A program made the translations under genes and the position numbers. Under the pieces are notes generated by a model, which made no database searches, was not told the origin of the DNA, and was given only the letters and a program-made list of their open reading frames with translations. Below are positions 1-6,254 of a stretch of DNA of 9,931 nt, piece after piece. The stretch is from Bifidobacteriaceae bacterium (GTDB lineage: Bacteria; Actinomycetota; Actinomycetes; Actinomycetales; WQXJ01): NCBI GenBank assembly GCA_031265345.1, contig JAISCU010000183.1, forward strand, positions 1 to 9,931. The letters are read 5' to 3'. Each line of letters opens with the position of its first letter. The first letter of the stretch is position 1.

Positions 1-37
1 CCGTTCGGTCTCTCGCCTGCGCGGACCGCTCAGCGCG

Positions 38-302
38 TGAAATGCGCGTTGGGAGCGTTCGTGGCACGACCGGCGCGACCACGAAGGCGTTTGACCCGCA
101 TTTCGGCGCCCTGCGGGGCCGGTCTGGGTCTGAAATGCGCCTTGACGGGGTTCGTGGCATGACGGGGGCGACCACGAACGCGTTTGACCCGCATTTCAGC
201 GCCCCGCGCGGCCGGTCCGGGTCTGAAATGCGCCTTGACGGGGTTCGTGGCATGACGGGGGCGACCACGAAGGCGTTTGACCCGCATTTCGGCGCCCCGC
301 GC
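38..302. repeat. 93-bp tandem repeat, three copies, each a two-stage hairpin
   Basis: Copies begin at 38, 131 and 224 with an exact 93-bp period; the third stops matching near 302. A weakly similar linker at about 17-37 hints at a decayed earlier unit. Within each unit (unit numbering) TGAAATGCG (1-9) pairs with CGCATTTCA/G (60-68) and TTCGTGG (21-27) pairs with CCACGAA (42-48). The two stems are separated by symmetric 11-nt internal loops and capped by a 14-nt loop; a 25-bp GC-rich linker follows. Copies 1 and 2 differ at 13 positions: only one (the outermost base, 68) is in a stem, the rest are in loops or linker. The period is a multiple of three, so open frames run through it on both strands, but 7 of 11 changed codons in the plus frame are nonsynonymous. 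I read it as a structural DNA or RNA repeat of unknown function. Confidence 0.85.
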
Positions 303-333
303 TGTGGGTTGCATCCCAATGGTCGAAAGCCGG

Positions 334-384
334 GGACGATGCCGCGCCGAGGGCCGAGCAGGGGACGGGCGAGCGGCATCGTCC
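334..384. repeat. 12-bp perfect inverted repeat (GGACGATGCCGC / GCGGCATCGTCC)
   Basis: GGACGATGCCGC at 334-345 is exactly complementary to GCGGCATCGTCC at 373-384, with a 27-nt GC-rich loop. It lies 32 bp beyond the tandem array. There is no T-tract on either side, so a standard intrinsic terminator is not obvious; it could end transcription of an upstream unit or be a mobile-repeat remnant. The right arm belongs to a longer 17-bp string (371-387) that recurs at 4976-4992. Confidence 0.6.
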
Positions 385-513
385 ATGGGTTCCTAATCAT
401 TGAGAAGCGTCCCCTCCCATGATTGCGCAGGTCAAAACAATGGACGTGGGAAGCTAGCGTCTTGGGTGATAAGCACCGGAACAGCCGATTCGGGCTCGAA
501 CCGGCCTATGCGC
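385..513. other. Non-coding stretch upstream of rpsO; no further gene seen
   Basis: This segment completes the 616-bp region without a convincing gene. Short open frames cross it but lack a ribosome binding site and typical codon use. It is less GC-rich than the repeats before it. A TANNNT box (TAGCGT, 455-460) is present without a recognisable -35 partner. It probably holds the upstream part of the rpsO promoter region. Confidence 0.4.
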
Positions 514-519
514 TAGGGT
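514..519 (+). promoter_or_regulatory. Candidate -10 box (TAGGGT) for rpsO
   Basis: TAGGGT fits the actinobacterial TANNNT -10 pattern and would start transcription near 526, giving a leader of about 90 nt that includes the hairpins at 528-583. The -35 is weak: TTCGGG at 489-494 with a long 19-nt spacer. This rests on one short motif; TAGCGT at 455-460 is an alternative. Confidence 0.25.
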
Positions 520-527
520 TGGTAGTC

Positions 528-583
528 GCCGTGTAACGGCCGCGGTGCCCAGTGCCCGGGTGGATAAGCCCCGGTGCTCCGCG
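528..583 (+). promoter_or_regulatory. Structured 5' leader of rpsO, candidate S15 autoregulatory RNA
   Basis: Two adjacent hairpins can form in the mRNA. GCCGT (528-532) pairs with ACGGC (536-540) around GTA. CGCGG (541-545) then pairs with CCGCG (579-583), enclosing a second helix CCGGG (556-560) with CCCGG (570-574). The Shine-Dalgarno follows 15 nt later. S15 is known to repress its own mRNA through structurally different leaders in several phyla. Position and strength fit that role here, but I did not match it to a described leader class. Confidence 0.35.
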
Positions 584-616
584 CAACAACCAGCAACTAA
601 GGAGTGAACTAGAGCC

Positions 617-886
617 ATGCCGCTCGATACCGCCACCAAGGCAAAGATCATCGCCGAGTACGGCACCCATGAGAGCGACACCGGCTCGCCGGAGGTCCAG
701 GTGGCCCTGCTGACGCAGCGGATCAAGGATCTGACCGAGCACTTCAAGGAGCACGCGCACGACCACCACTCGCGGCGTGGCCTGCTCCTGCTGGTGGGAC
801 AGCGCCGGCGCCTGCTGGGATACCTCGAGTCGATTGATGTGGAGCGCTATCGCACCATCGTCAAACGGCTCGGCCTGCGCCGCTAG
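617..886 (+). CDS. rpsO: 30S ribosomal protein S15
   Basis: S15 is a primary binder of 16S rRNA in the platform of the small subunit and contacts 23S rRNA in an intersubunit bridge. The 89-residue product has the family's usual length. Visible signatures are [16 protein letters not shown] (21-36), the rRNA-binding DHHSRRGLL (49-57), RRRLLGYL (63-70), and the C-terminal Y-x4-VKRLGLRR (78-89). The ATG at 617 is preceded by AAGGAG at 599-604, a slightly long spacing of 12 nt. It is the first gene of a likely rpsO-pnp-M16 unit. Regulation probably involves the structured leader upstream and the hairpin just after the stop codon. The assignment is unambiguous. Confidence 0.98.
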   Translation: MPLDTATKAKIIAEYGTHESDTGSPEVQVALLTQRIKDLTEHFKEHAHDHHSRRGLLLLVGQRRRLLGYLESIDVERYRTIVKRLGLRR

Positions 887-895
887 CCGGCCCGA

Positions 896-927
896 CGGTC
901 CGCCCGGCCCATGGCCCGGCGCGACCG
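896..927 (+). promoter_or_regulatory. Strong hairpin directly after rpsO (processing or attenuation site)
   Basis: CGGTC (896-900) pairs with GACCG (923-927), CGCC (901-904) with GGCG (918-921), and GGCC (906-909) with GGCC (913-916). The loop is CAT; there is one C/C mismatch and one bulged C. No T-run follows, so simple intrinsic termination is unlikely. In E. coli and Streptomyces, RNase III cuts a hairpin in the rpsO-pnp intercistronic RNA and this drives PNPase autoregulation. This hairpin is the natural candidate for such a site, by position only. Confidence 0.5.
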
Positions 928-1200
928 ACACGCGAGAACTGAATAGTGCAATTGGCCAGGACCCATTTCCGTTACGTCTAGCGGTCCTCGGTAGTGGCTT
1001 CCGTAAGTGGAACGTCAAGATGCCTGAAACGTGGACGATGCCGTGCGGCATCGGGCAACGGCAGTCGGCGTCGGGGCGTGGATGTACGTGAGCCTCGATC
1101 GAAGACCGCACGGGAGGCCCTGGCCGCTAAATCAGCGGAAGCGCGCGCCGAACCGGCCTGAGCGGCTGGCTAATGAGCGCGACGCCGCACAACCAGAGTT
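928..1200 (+). other. Long rpsO-pnp spacer with a second hairpin (1036-1053)
   Basis: No convincing gene lies here. CGATGCC (1036-1042) pairs with GGCATCG (1047-1053) around a GTGC tetraloop. The left side overlaps GGACGATGCC, a decamer that recurs at 334, 375, 3388 and 4980 (either strand). A 23-codon frame at 1020-1091 has no Shine-Dalgarno and overlaps this hairpin. I found no clear second promoter, although a pnp-specific promoter in this spacer is usual in related bacteria. Confidence 0.4.
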
Positions 1201-1207
1201 AAGGAGG
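1201..1207 (+). promoter_or_regulatory. Shine-Dalgarno AAGGAGG that fixes the pnp start
   Basis: AAGGAGG ends 6 nt before the GTG at 1214. The same reading frame stays open back to an ATG at 1031, which would add 61 residues. That ATG has no ribosome binding site and lies inside the hairpin-rich spacer, and the extra residues do not resemble any PNPase N-terminus. This site therefore decides for GTG 1214. Confidence 0.9.
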
Positions 1208-1213
1208 GCACCC

Positions 1214-3574
1214 GTGGAGGGTCCCGAAATCGTATTTTCTGAAGCAACAATTGACAATGGCGCCTTCGGCAAGCGGGTCGTCAGGTTTGAGACCGGGCGG
1301 CTGGCCAAGCAAGCCGGCGGATCGGTCGCCGCCTACCTGGACGGCGAGACGATGGTGCTGTCGACCACCACCGCGGGCAAGCACCCGCGCGAACAGTTCG
1401 ACTTCTTCCCCTTGACGGTGGACGTCGAGGAGAGGATGTACGCCGCTGGGCGCATCCCCGGCAGCTTCTTCCGCCGCGAGGGCCGTCCCAGCACCGAGGC
1501 CGTCCTGGCCTGCCGGTTGATCGACCGGCCGCTGCGGCCGTTGTTCGTCAAGGGCCTGCGCAACGAGGTCCAGGTGGTGGAGACCATCCTGGCGATCGAC
1601 CCCGAGGACGCCTACGACGTGCTGGCGATCAACGCCGCGTCGCTGTCCACGCAGATCGCGGGGCTGCCGTTCTCCGGCCCGGTCGCGGCGACGCGCGTGG
1701 GCCTGATCGACGGCCAATGGGTGGCGTTCCCGCGTTGGTCGGAACGCGAGCGGGCGGTCTTCGAGATGGTCGTGGCGGGCCGGATCGTGGGCGACGACGT
1801 GGCCATCGCCATGATCGAGGCCGAAGCCGGCGAGAAGGCCTGGGACTTGGTCAAGAACCAGGGCGTCCAGGCGCCGACGGAGGAAGTCGTGGCGGAGGGC
1901 CTGGAGGCGGCCAAGCCGTTCCTGCGCGAACTGTGCCTGGCCCAGCAACGGCTGGCGGACCAGTCCTCGAAGCCGACCCGCGAGTTCCCGCTCTTCCCGG
2001 ACTACCAGGAGGACGCCTACCAGGCGACGGCTGACATCGTCAGCGACAAACTGCGCGAAGCCATCCAGATCGCGGACAAGCAGGAGCGCGAGTCCCGGCT
2101 GGACGAGGTCAAGAACGAGGCGCTGGGCGCTTTGGAGGCGAACTTCCCGGAGCGCGAGAAGGAGATCTCGGCGGCTGTCCGGGCGATCACCAAGCAGTTG
2201 ATCCGCCAGCGGGTGCTGACGGACGGCCTGCGCATGGACGGGCGCACCTTGCGCGACATCCGCACGCTGTCCGCCGAGGTCGAGGTGCTGCCGAGGGTCC
2301 ACGGCTCGGCCCTGTTCGAGCGCGGCGAGACCCAGATCATGGGCGTGACCACGTTGAACATGCTGCGCATGGAGCAGCAGATCGACTCGCTCAGCCCGGT
2401 GACGCACAAGCGCTACATGCACAACTACAACTTCCCGCCCTATTCGACCGGCGAGACCGGGCGGGTCGGCAGCCCCAAGCGGCGCGAGATCGGCCACGGG
2501 GCGCTGGCGGAGCGGGCGCTGGTTCCGGTGCTGCCCAGCCGCGAGGAGTTCCCGTACGCCATCCGGCAGGTCTCCGAGGCTCTCGGCTCGAACGGATCGA
2601 CCTCCATGGGTTCCGTCTGCGCCTCCACCTTGTCCCTGCTCAACGCGGGCGTGCCGCTGAAGGCGCCGGTGGCGGGCATCGCCATGGGCCTGATGAGCGA
2701 TTCGGTGGACGGCGAGGCCCGCTACGCCGCCCTGACCGACATCCTGGGCGCTGAGGACGCCTTCGGCGACATGGACTTCAAGGTCGCCGGCACCTCCGAG
2801 TTCGTCACCGCTATCCAATTGGACACCAAGCTGGACGGCATCCCCGCCTCGGTGCTGGCCTCGGCCCTGACCCAGGCGCGCGAGGCACGGTTGCACATCC
2901 TTGGCGTGATGAATCAGGCGATCGATGGGCCGGATGAGATGAGCCCCTTGGCGCCGCGGGTCATCACGGTGAAGGTGCCGGTCGACAAGATCGGCGAGGT
3001 GATCGGGCCGAAGGGCAAGATGATCAACCAGATCCAGGACGAGACCGGCGCCGACATCTCCATCGAGGACGACGGCACGGTCTACATCGGCGCCACCGAC
3101 GGCCCGTCCGCCGAGGCCGCCCGCAACCAGATCAACGCCATCGCCAACCCGCAGATGCCGGAGGTCGGCGAGCGCTTCGTCGGCACGGTCGTCAAGACCA
3201 CCACCTTCGGCGCCTTCATCTCGTTGACGCCGGGCAAAGATGGGCTGCTGCACATCTCCCAGATCCGTCGGCTGGTCGGTGGCCGCCGGGTGGAGAACGT
3301 CGACGACGTGCTGCAAGTCGGCCAGAAGGTCCAGGTCGAGGTGGCGGAGATCGATCCCCGCGGCAAGCTCTCGTTGCATGCCGTGGTGGACGATGCCGCC
3401 GAGTCGTCCGATGCCGGGGAGGCCGGTTCGGGTTCGGGCGGCTCGGGCGGCTCCGATGGTGCGGGCGCGTCCGCTGGAGCGGGCGGTTCCGGCGGGGACG
3501 ACCGGCGCGACCGGTCGCGTCGGCGCCGCGAGCGTCACACCCACATCCACAGCGAGGACCGCGACGAGGCCTGA
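1214..3574 (+). CDS. pnp: Polyribonucleotide nucleotidyltransferase (PNPase)
   Basis: PNPase degrades RNA 3' to 5' using phosphate and can add tails in reverse; it works as a cytoplasmic trimer. The 786-residue product has the full order: first RNase PH domain (about 10-145), linking helical domain (about 235-330), second RNase PH domain (about 340-560), KH (about 582-645, GPKG loop at 598-601) and S1 (about 650-725). The catalytic site is intact: [14 protein letters not shown] (458-471) holds the phosphate-binding serines, and D515, D521 and K523 in the [13 protein letters not shown] stretch match E. coli D486, D492 and K494. The tail after S1 is unusual: Gly/Ser-rich (735-762), then Arg-rich and His-containing (763-786). 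The start is GTG with a strong Shine-Dalgarno. The M16 gene follows 75 bp later. Family assignment is certain. Confidence 0.98.
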   Translation: MEGPEIVFSEATIDNGAFGKRVVRFETGRLAKQAGGSVAAYLDGETMVLSTTTAGKHPREQFDFFPLTVDVEERMYAAGRIPGSFFRREGRPSTEAVLACRLIDRPLRPLFVKGLRNEVQVVETILAIDPEDAYDVLAINAASLSTQIAGLPFSGPVAATRVGLIDGQWVAFPRWSERERAVFEMVVAGRIVGDDVAIAMIEAEAGEKAWDLVKNQGVQAPTEEVVAEGLEAAKPFLRELCLAQQRLADQSSKPTREFPLFPDYQEDAYQATADIVSDKLREAIQIADKQERESRLDEVKNEALGALEANFPEREKEISAAVRAITKQLIRQRVLTDGLRMDGRTLRDIRTLSAEVEVLPRVHGSALFERGETQIMGVTTLNMLRMEQQIDSLSPVTHKRYMHNYNFPPYSTGETGRVGSPKRREIGHGALAERALVPVLPSREEFPYAIRQVSEALGSNGSTSMGSVCASTLSLLNAGVPLKAPVAGIAMGLMSDSVDGEARYAALTDILGAEDAFGDMDFKVAGTSEFVTAIQLDTKLDGIPASVLASALTQAREARLHILGVMNQAIDGPDEMSPLAPRVITVKVPVDKIGEVIGPKGKMINQIQDETGADISIEDDGTVYIGATDGPSAEAARNQINAIANPQMPEVGERFVGTVVKTTTFGAFISLTPGKDGLLHISQIRRLVGGRRVENVDDVLQVGQKVQVEVAEIDPRGKLSLHAVVDDAAESSDAGEAGSGSGGSGGSDGAGASAGAGGSGGDDRRDRSRRRRERHTHIHSEDRDEA

Positions 3575-3615
3575 TCCACGCCCGTGAGAATCGCTCGGCC
3601 CAAACTCGACGGACA

Positions 3616-3643
3616 CCAGGCGGCGGGACTTGCCGCCGCCTGG
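3616..3643 (+). terminator. 11-bp perfect hairpin between pnp and the M16 gene
   Basis: CCAGGCGGCGG (3616-3626) is exactly complementary to CCGCCGCCTGG (3633-3643) with a 6-nt loop. No T-tract follows. It lies 41 bp after the pnp stop and 6 bp before the ATG at 3650. It could be a partial terminator, a 3' end that protects pnp mRNA, or a block on translation of the next gene. If the M16 gene instead started at GTG 3584, this hairpin would be coding. Confidence 0.45.
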
Positions 3644-3649
3644 CCTGAA

Positions 3650-4909
3650 ATGAGCCAAGTCACCTCGACGGTCCTGCCGACGGGAACACGGGTCTTGACG
3701 CAGCGGCTGGAGCAGGCGCAGTCCTTCGTGATCGGCCTGTGGGTGCTGGTCGGCTCGCGGGACGAGGCTCCCGGCCAATACGGGTCGACCCATTTCTTGG
3801 AGCACCTGCTGTTCAAGGGGACCGCGACTCGGAGCGCTCAGGACATAGCAGTCGCCTTCGACACGGTGGGAGGGGACTTCAACGCTGCCACCGCCAAGGA
3901 GTCGACCTGCTATTACGCCCGCGTGCTGGGCACGCATTCGGCTTTGGCGATCGAGTTGCTGACCGACATGCTGACCTCCTCCGTCCTGGACCGGCTCGCT
4001 TTCGAGAACGAGCGCGGGGTCATCTTGGAGGAACTGGCCATGAACCAGGACGACCCCGCCGACGTGGCCCACGAGGCCTTCGCGGCCGCCGTCTACGGCT
4101 CGCATCCCTTGGCGCGGCCCATCGGCGGGCGTCCCGAGGACATCCGGGCGGTCAGCCGCGACTCGGTCTGGGAGCACTACCAGCGCCATTACCGTCCCTG
4201 GAACCTAGTCGTCACGGCCTGCGGGCAGTTGGAGCACGATTCCGTGGTGGCCCTGGTGGCCGAGGCGTTGGAGCGCGGCGGATGGGGCGCGGCTAAGGCC
4301 GGTCCCCACGAGCCGACGCCGCTGCGGGCGACCGCCCCGGTCGCGGGCCTGCCGGACAAGGGCGAGGTTGTCGGTTTGGGCCGCGCCACCGAGCAGGCCC
4401 AGGTGCTGATCGGCTGCGAGGGCCTGATCGCCACCGATGAGCGCCGCCACGCCCTGGCGGTGCTCGGATCGGTGCTCGGCGGCGGCATGTCCTCGCGGCT
4501 GTTCCAGGAGATCCGCGAGCGGCGGGGCTTGGCCTATTCGACATACTGCTTCGCCTCGGGCCATTCCGACGCCGGGTCGTTCGGCGTCTACGCCGGCTGC
4601 GCGCCTTCCGCAGCGGCCGAAGTGGCGGCGTTGATGGAGGCGGAATGGGAGCAGCTGGGGCGTGACGGGCTGCGCCCCGGCGAACTGGAACGGGTCAAGG
4701 GCCAGATCACCGGCGCCACGCTGTTGGCCCTGGAGGAGCCGTACGCTCCGATGAACCGTCTGGGCCGGGCCGAGACCCTGATGGGCGAACTGCCGCCGAT
4801 CGATGAAGTGATCGCCCGCATCGAGGCGGTGACGGCCGACCAGGTCCGCGACCTGGCCGCCGAACTGGCCTCCCGCCCCCGCTCACGCGTGGTGCTCGGC
4901 CCTTCCTGA
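3650..4909 (+). CDS. M16B zinc metallopeptidase (processing-peptidase-like)
   Basis: A single-chain M16B peptidase, the family of mitochondrial processing peptidase and mycobacterial PepR; the natural substrate is unknown. Numbered from the GTG at 3584, the inverted zinc motif HFLEH is at 70-74 (H70, E73, H74) and the distal zinc ligand is the Glu of RGVILEEL near 150, the standard separation. The C-terminal half carries LGGGMSSRLFQEIRERRGLAY, the usual glycine loop and Arg/Tyr segment of the partner domain. No signal peptide is seen. I prefer ATG 3650 (419 aa): the 22 codons from GTG 3584 have lower GC3 (14/22 against about 27/31 just after), include AGA, AAA and GGA, and contain an 11-bp perfect hairpin. 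GTG 3584, only 9 bp after the pnp stop, remains possible (441 aa). Position next to pnp matches pepR of mycobacteria. Confidence 0.9.
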   Translation: MSQVTSTVLPTGTRVLTQRLEQAQSFVIGLWVLVGSRDEAPGQYGSTHFLEHLLFKGTATRSAQDIAVAFDTVGGDFNAATAKESTCYYARVLGTHSALAIELLTDMLTSSVLDRLAFENERGVILEELAMNQDDPADVAHEAFAAAVYGSHPLARPIGGRPEDIRAVSRDSVWEHYQRHYRPWNLVVTACGQLEHDSVVALVAEALERGGWGAAKAGPHEPTPLRATAPVAGLPDKGEVVGLGRATEQAQVLIGCEGLIATDERRHALAVLGSVLGGGMSSRLFQEIRERRGLAYSTYCFASGHSDAGSFGVYAGCAPSAAAEVAALMEAEWEQLGRDGLRPGELERVKGQITGATLLALEEPYAPMNRLGRAETLMGELPPIDEVIARIEAVTADQVRDLAAELASRPRSRVVLGPS

Positions 4910-4923
4910 CGCCTGACTCGCCT

Positions 4924-4970
4924 GCCTGGGAACACGGGTTGGCGTCTGACGCTAACCCGTGTTCCCAGGC
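4924..4970. terminator. 47-nt near-perfect hairpin, likely bidirectional terminator
   Basis: The 17-nt arms 4924-4940 and 4954-4970 are exactly complementary. The stem continues inward through a G-T wobble and four more pairs to a 3-nt loop, about 22 consecutive pairs. It begins 14 nt after the M16 stop and lies between convergent genes (M16 plus, lipoprotein minus). Neither side has a T-tract. Actinobacteria use many such hairpins without U-tracts, so a terminator serving both strands is the simplest reading. Confidence 0.75.
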
Positions 4971-4975
4971 CGACC

Positions 4976-4992
4976 GAGCGGCATCGTCCATG
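4976..4992. repeat. Dispersed 17-bp motif, second copy
   Basis: GAGCGGCATCGTCCATG here is identical to 371-387. Both lie in non-coding DNA right after a strong inverted repeat, and both are followed by a partly similar TCCT-x-A. The reverse complement of 1031-1043 shares the inner CGGCATCGTCCA and then differs. The role is unknown. Confidence 0.55.
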
Positions 4993-5050
4993 TTGTCCTG
5001 AGGCCCCTGCGTGACCAAGGTTTGATGCTGCTCCTGACTGCGGTGCGCTC

Positions 5051-5089
5051 GGATTAGTCGGTGGTCTTGGCCGTCGGGTGGGCTAATCC
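5051..5089. repeat. Inverted repeat at the 3' end of the lipoprotein gene
   Basis: GGATTAG (5051-5057) is complementary to CTAATCC (5083-5089) with a 25-nt loop; in plus-strand RNA a wobble and one more pair extend it. The right arm contains the lipoprotein stop codon. It could contribute to termination, but the long loop and lack of a T-run make this weak. Confidence 0.25.
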
Positions 5090-6039
5090 CAATGAGGGTG
5101 GCCGTCGTCGTCGATCGACATGGGGTGTTCTTGAGTCCATTCCCATCGTGGCTCGGAGATGATGGCCATGAGCTCGGATATCAGCATCGAGGTCTCCCGG
5201 TCCAGCATGCCGCTGACCAGTTTGGTCTGGCCGTCCCAGCCGGGCACGTCGAACCCGAAGCTGGGATCGGTCGGGGTCCGGTCGGCTTCGCGCGCTTCGC
5301 GGTCGAACGGCGGGCAAGCCTCGACCACGCTCTGGAGGAGTTCTTTCGAGATGTCGTGCGGCAACACCACGAGCGGGTGGGTCTGGTAGTCGTCGGCCTT
5401 GGGCGGGTCCGCGTCCTTCAGACGCGGCAGGCCGTTCTCCCGTGCGCAGGCCGCCCAGGCGTTGGCGGCGTCGGCTTGGGCTTGTTCCTGCTCGAGCTCC
5501 TGGGCGGGGTCGATGGGCGTGATCGGCGCGGTGTAGCCCGACTCGGACAGGCAGGCCTCGTAGGGCTCGGTGAAGTCGGCGCCGCCGACGATCAAGTAGT
5601 TGGTGCCGATCTGTTCGGGTGGCACATCTATCTCCCAGTAGGGCGCCTCGAGGCCGTCCATCACCCGTTGCCGTTCCTCGTGGGCCGCTTGGCTGAGGCC
5701 CTCCCCTCCGCCCAGGGCGCACATTCCGTCATCCGCGCGGCACATCTTCCACAATTCCTCTGGGGGTTCGAAACTGACCCTGGCTTGACCTTCCTCCCAA
5801 GGTTCGATCACTGCTGGCACGTCCTTGTCGTTCAAGCACGCGACCATGGCCTCGGCGCGGGCGCCCTGCTCGGATGCTCGTGCCGCGTCAGTGCTTACGG
5901 CAGCGCTCGCCGGGTCCTCCATCGTGGCCACCCGATCGCCCCGCGCGGAGCACGCCACAGCGACCCCGGTCGCGAGCAGCGCGAGTGCCACGGCCGCCGT
6001 CGGCCTTGCGAAACCTGAACGCGTCTTCAACTCGCTCAC
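5083..6039 (-). CDS. Predicted lipoprotein with repeated Cys motifs, function unknown
   Basis: I do not recognise a named family. From the GTG at 6039 the 318-residue product has a basic N-terminus (SELKTRSGFARP), a hydrophobic core and an A-V-A-C lipobox with C30 as the predicted lipid-modified residue, so it should be anchored on the outer face of the membrane. Six further cysteines follow (68, 100, 107, 163, 198, 242). Three sit in similar settings: MVACLNDKDVPA, YEACLSESGYTA and WAACARENGLPR. These resemble the x-C-M-R-x-x-G motif common in actinobacterial secreted lipoproteins. The mature part is rich in Asp, Glu and Pro, with a W-rich acidic C-terminus. A GTG at 6096 would add 19 residues before the signal peptide; 6039 gives normal signal-peptide length. 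It converges on the M16 gene. Its relation to the neighbouring DUF3800 gene is unclear. Confidence 0.8.
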   Translation of the reverse strand: MSELKTRSGFARPTAAVALALLATGVAVACSARGDRVATMEDPASAAVSTDAARASEQGARAEAMVACLNDKDVPAVIEPWEEGQARVSFEPPEELWKMCRADDGMCALGGGEGLSQAAHEERQRVMDGLEAPYWEIDVPPEQIGTNYLIVGGADFTEPYEACLSESGYTAPITPIDPAQELEQEQAQADAANAWAACARENGLPRLKDADPPKADDYQTHPLVVLPHDISKELLQSVVEACPPFDREAREADRTPTDPSFGFDVPGWDGQTKLVSGMLDRETSMLISELMAIISEPRWEWTQEHPMSIDDDGHPHWD

Positions 6040-6073
6040 CCCCGATGAGTCGTTTTGCCGTCCTATTGGTCGA

Positions 6074-6079
6074 ATGCTA
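6074..6079 (-). promoter_or_regulatory. Candidate -10 box (TAGCAT) for the lipoprotein gene
   Basis: On the minus strand TAGCAT fits TANNNT and predicts a start near 6067, about 28 nt before GTG 6039. No good -35 is visible. A competing option further upstream is TTGCCA (6134-6139) with AATGAT (6109-6114) and a 19-nt spacer. Confidence 0.25.
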
Positions 6080-6184
6080 CCGGATCTTTGCCTCACGCCT
6101 GTGTCCCGATCATTTTCGTTCCGCCTGGGGGCTTGGCAAGGTACCCGGCACCGCTTGTTCCTGTGTTACTGTTGGGAACACAAA

Positions 6185-6251
6185 GAGGCCCATCGCCGAA
6201 CTGTCACCGTATGGTGCGCGTGCCTGTGATCACAGGATAGGGATGGGCCTC
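6185..6251 (-). terminator. Branched inverted repeat behind the DUF3800 gene
   Basis: GAGGCCCATC (6185-6194) is exactly complementary to GATGGGCCTC (6242-6251). The 47 nt between them hold two smaller dyads: CACC-GTAT-GGTG (6206-6217) and the perfect palindrome CCTGTGATCACAGG (6223-6236). A three-way junction can therefore form. On the minus strand the outer stem starts 3 nt after the DUF3800 stop codon and is followed by CTTTGTGTT, so a terminator is plausible. The internal dyads are more than a terminator needs; an operator, an RNA element or a mobile-element end are alternatives. Confidence 0.5.
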
Positions 6252-6254
6252 GAC

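Noticed and set aside
38..302. CRISPR array
   Set aside because: Units are contiguous with near-identical linkers, 93 bp long, with no short repeats separated by unique spacers and no cas genes.
42..422. Open frame of 126 codons through the tandem repeats (and one on the minus strand, 30-386)
   Set aside because: It is open only because the 93-bp unit is a multiple of three without stops. There is no Shine-Dalgarno, 7 of 11 changed codons are nonsynonymous, and conservation follows the hairpin stems.
1020..1091. 23-codon leader peptide upstream of pnp
   Set aside because: No Shine-Dalgarno and no codon pattern typical of an attenuator; it coincides with a hairpin and a dispersed motif.
1031..1213. 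N-terminal extension of PNPase from ATG 1031
   Set aside because: No ribosome binding site, unlike any PNPase N-terminus, overlaps a hairpin; GTG 1214 has AAGGAGG at ideal spacing.
3388..3397. GGACGATGCC inside pnp as a functional motif copy
   Set aside because: It encodes the ordinary V-D-D-A-A stretch after the S1 domain and may be coincidence, so I weigh only the spacer copies.
1199..4189. 996-codon open frame antisense to pnp and the M16 gene
   Set aside because: Typical GC-rich shadow: low-complexity Arg/Gly/Leu/His product, no family motifs, and both genes on the other strand are certain.
5092..6018. 308-codon plus-strand frame opposite the lipoprotein
   Set aside because: The minus strand has a signal peptide, lipobox and plausible acidic mature protein; the plus frame has no recognisable features.
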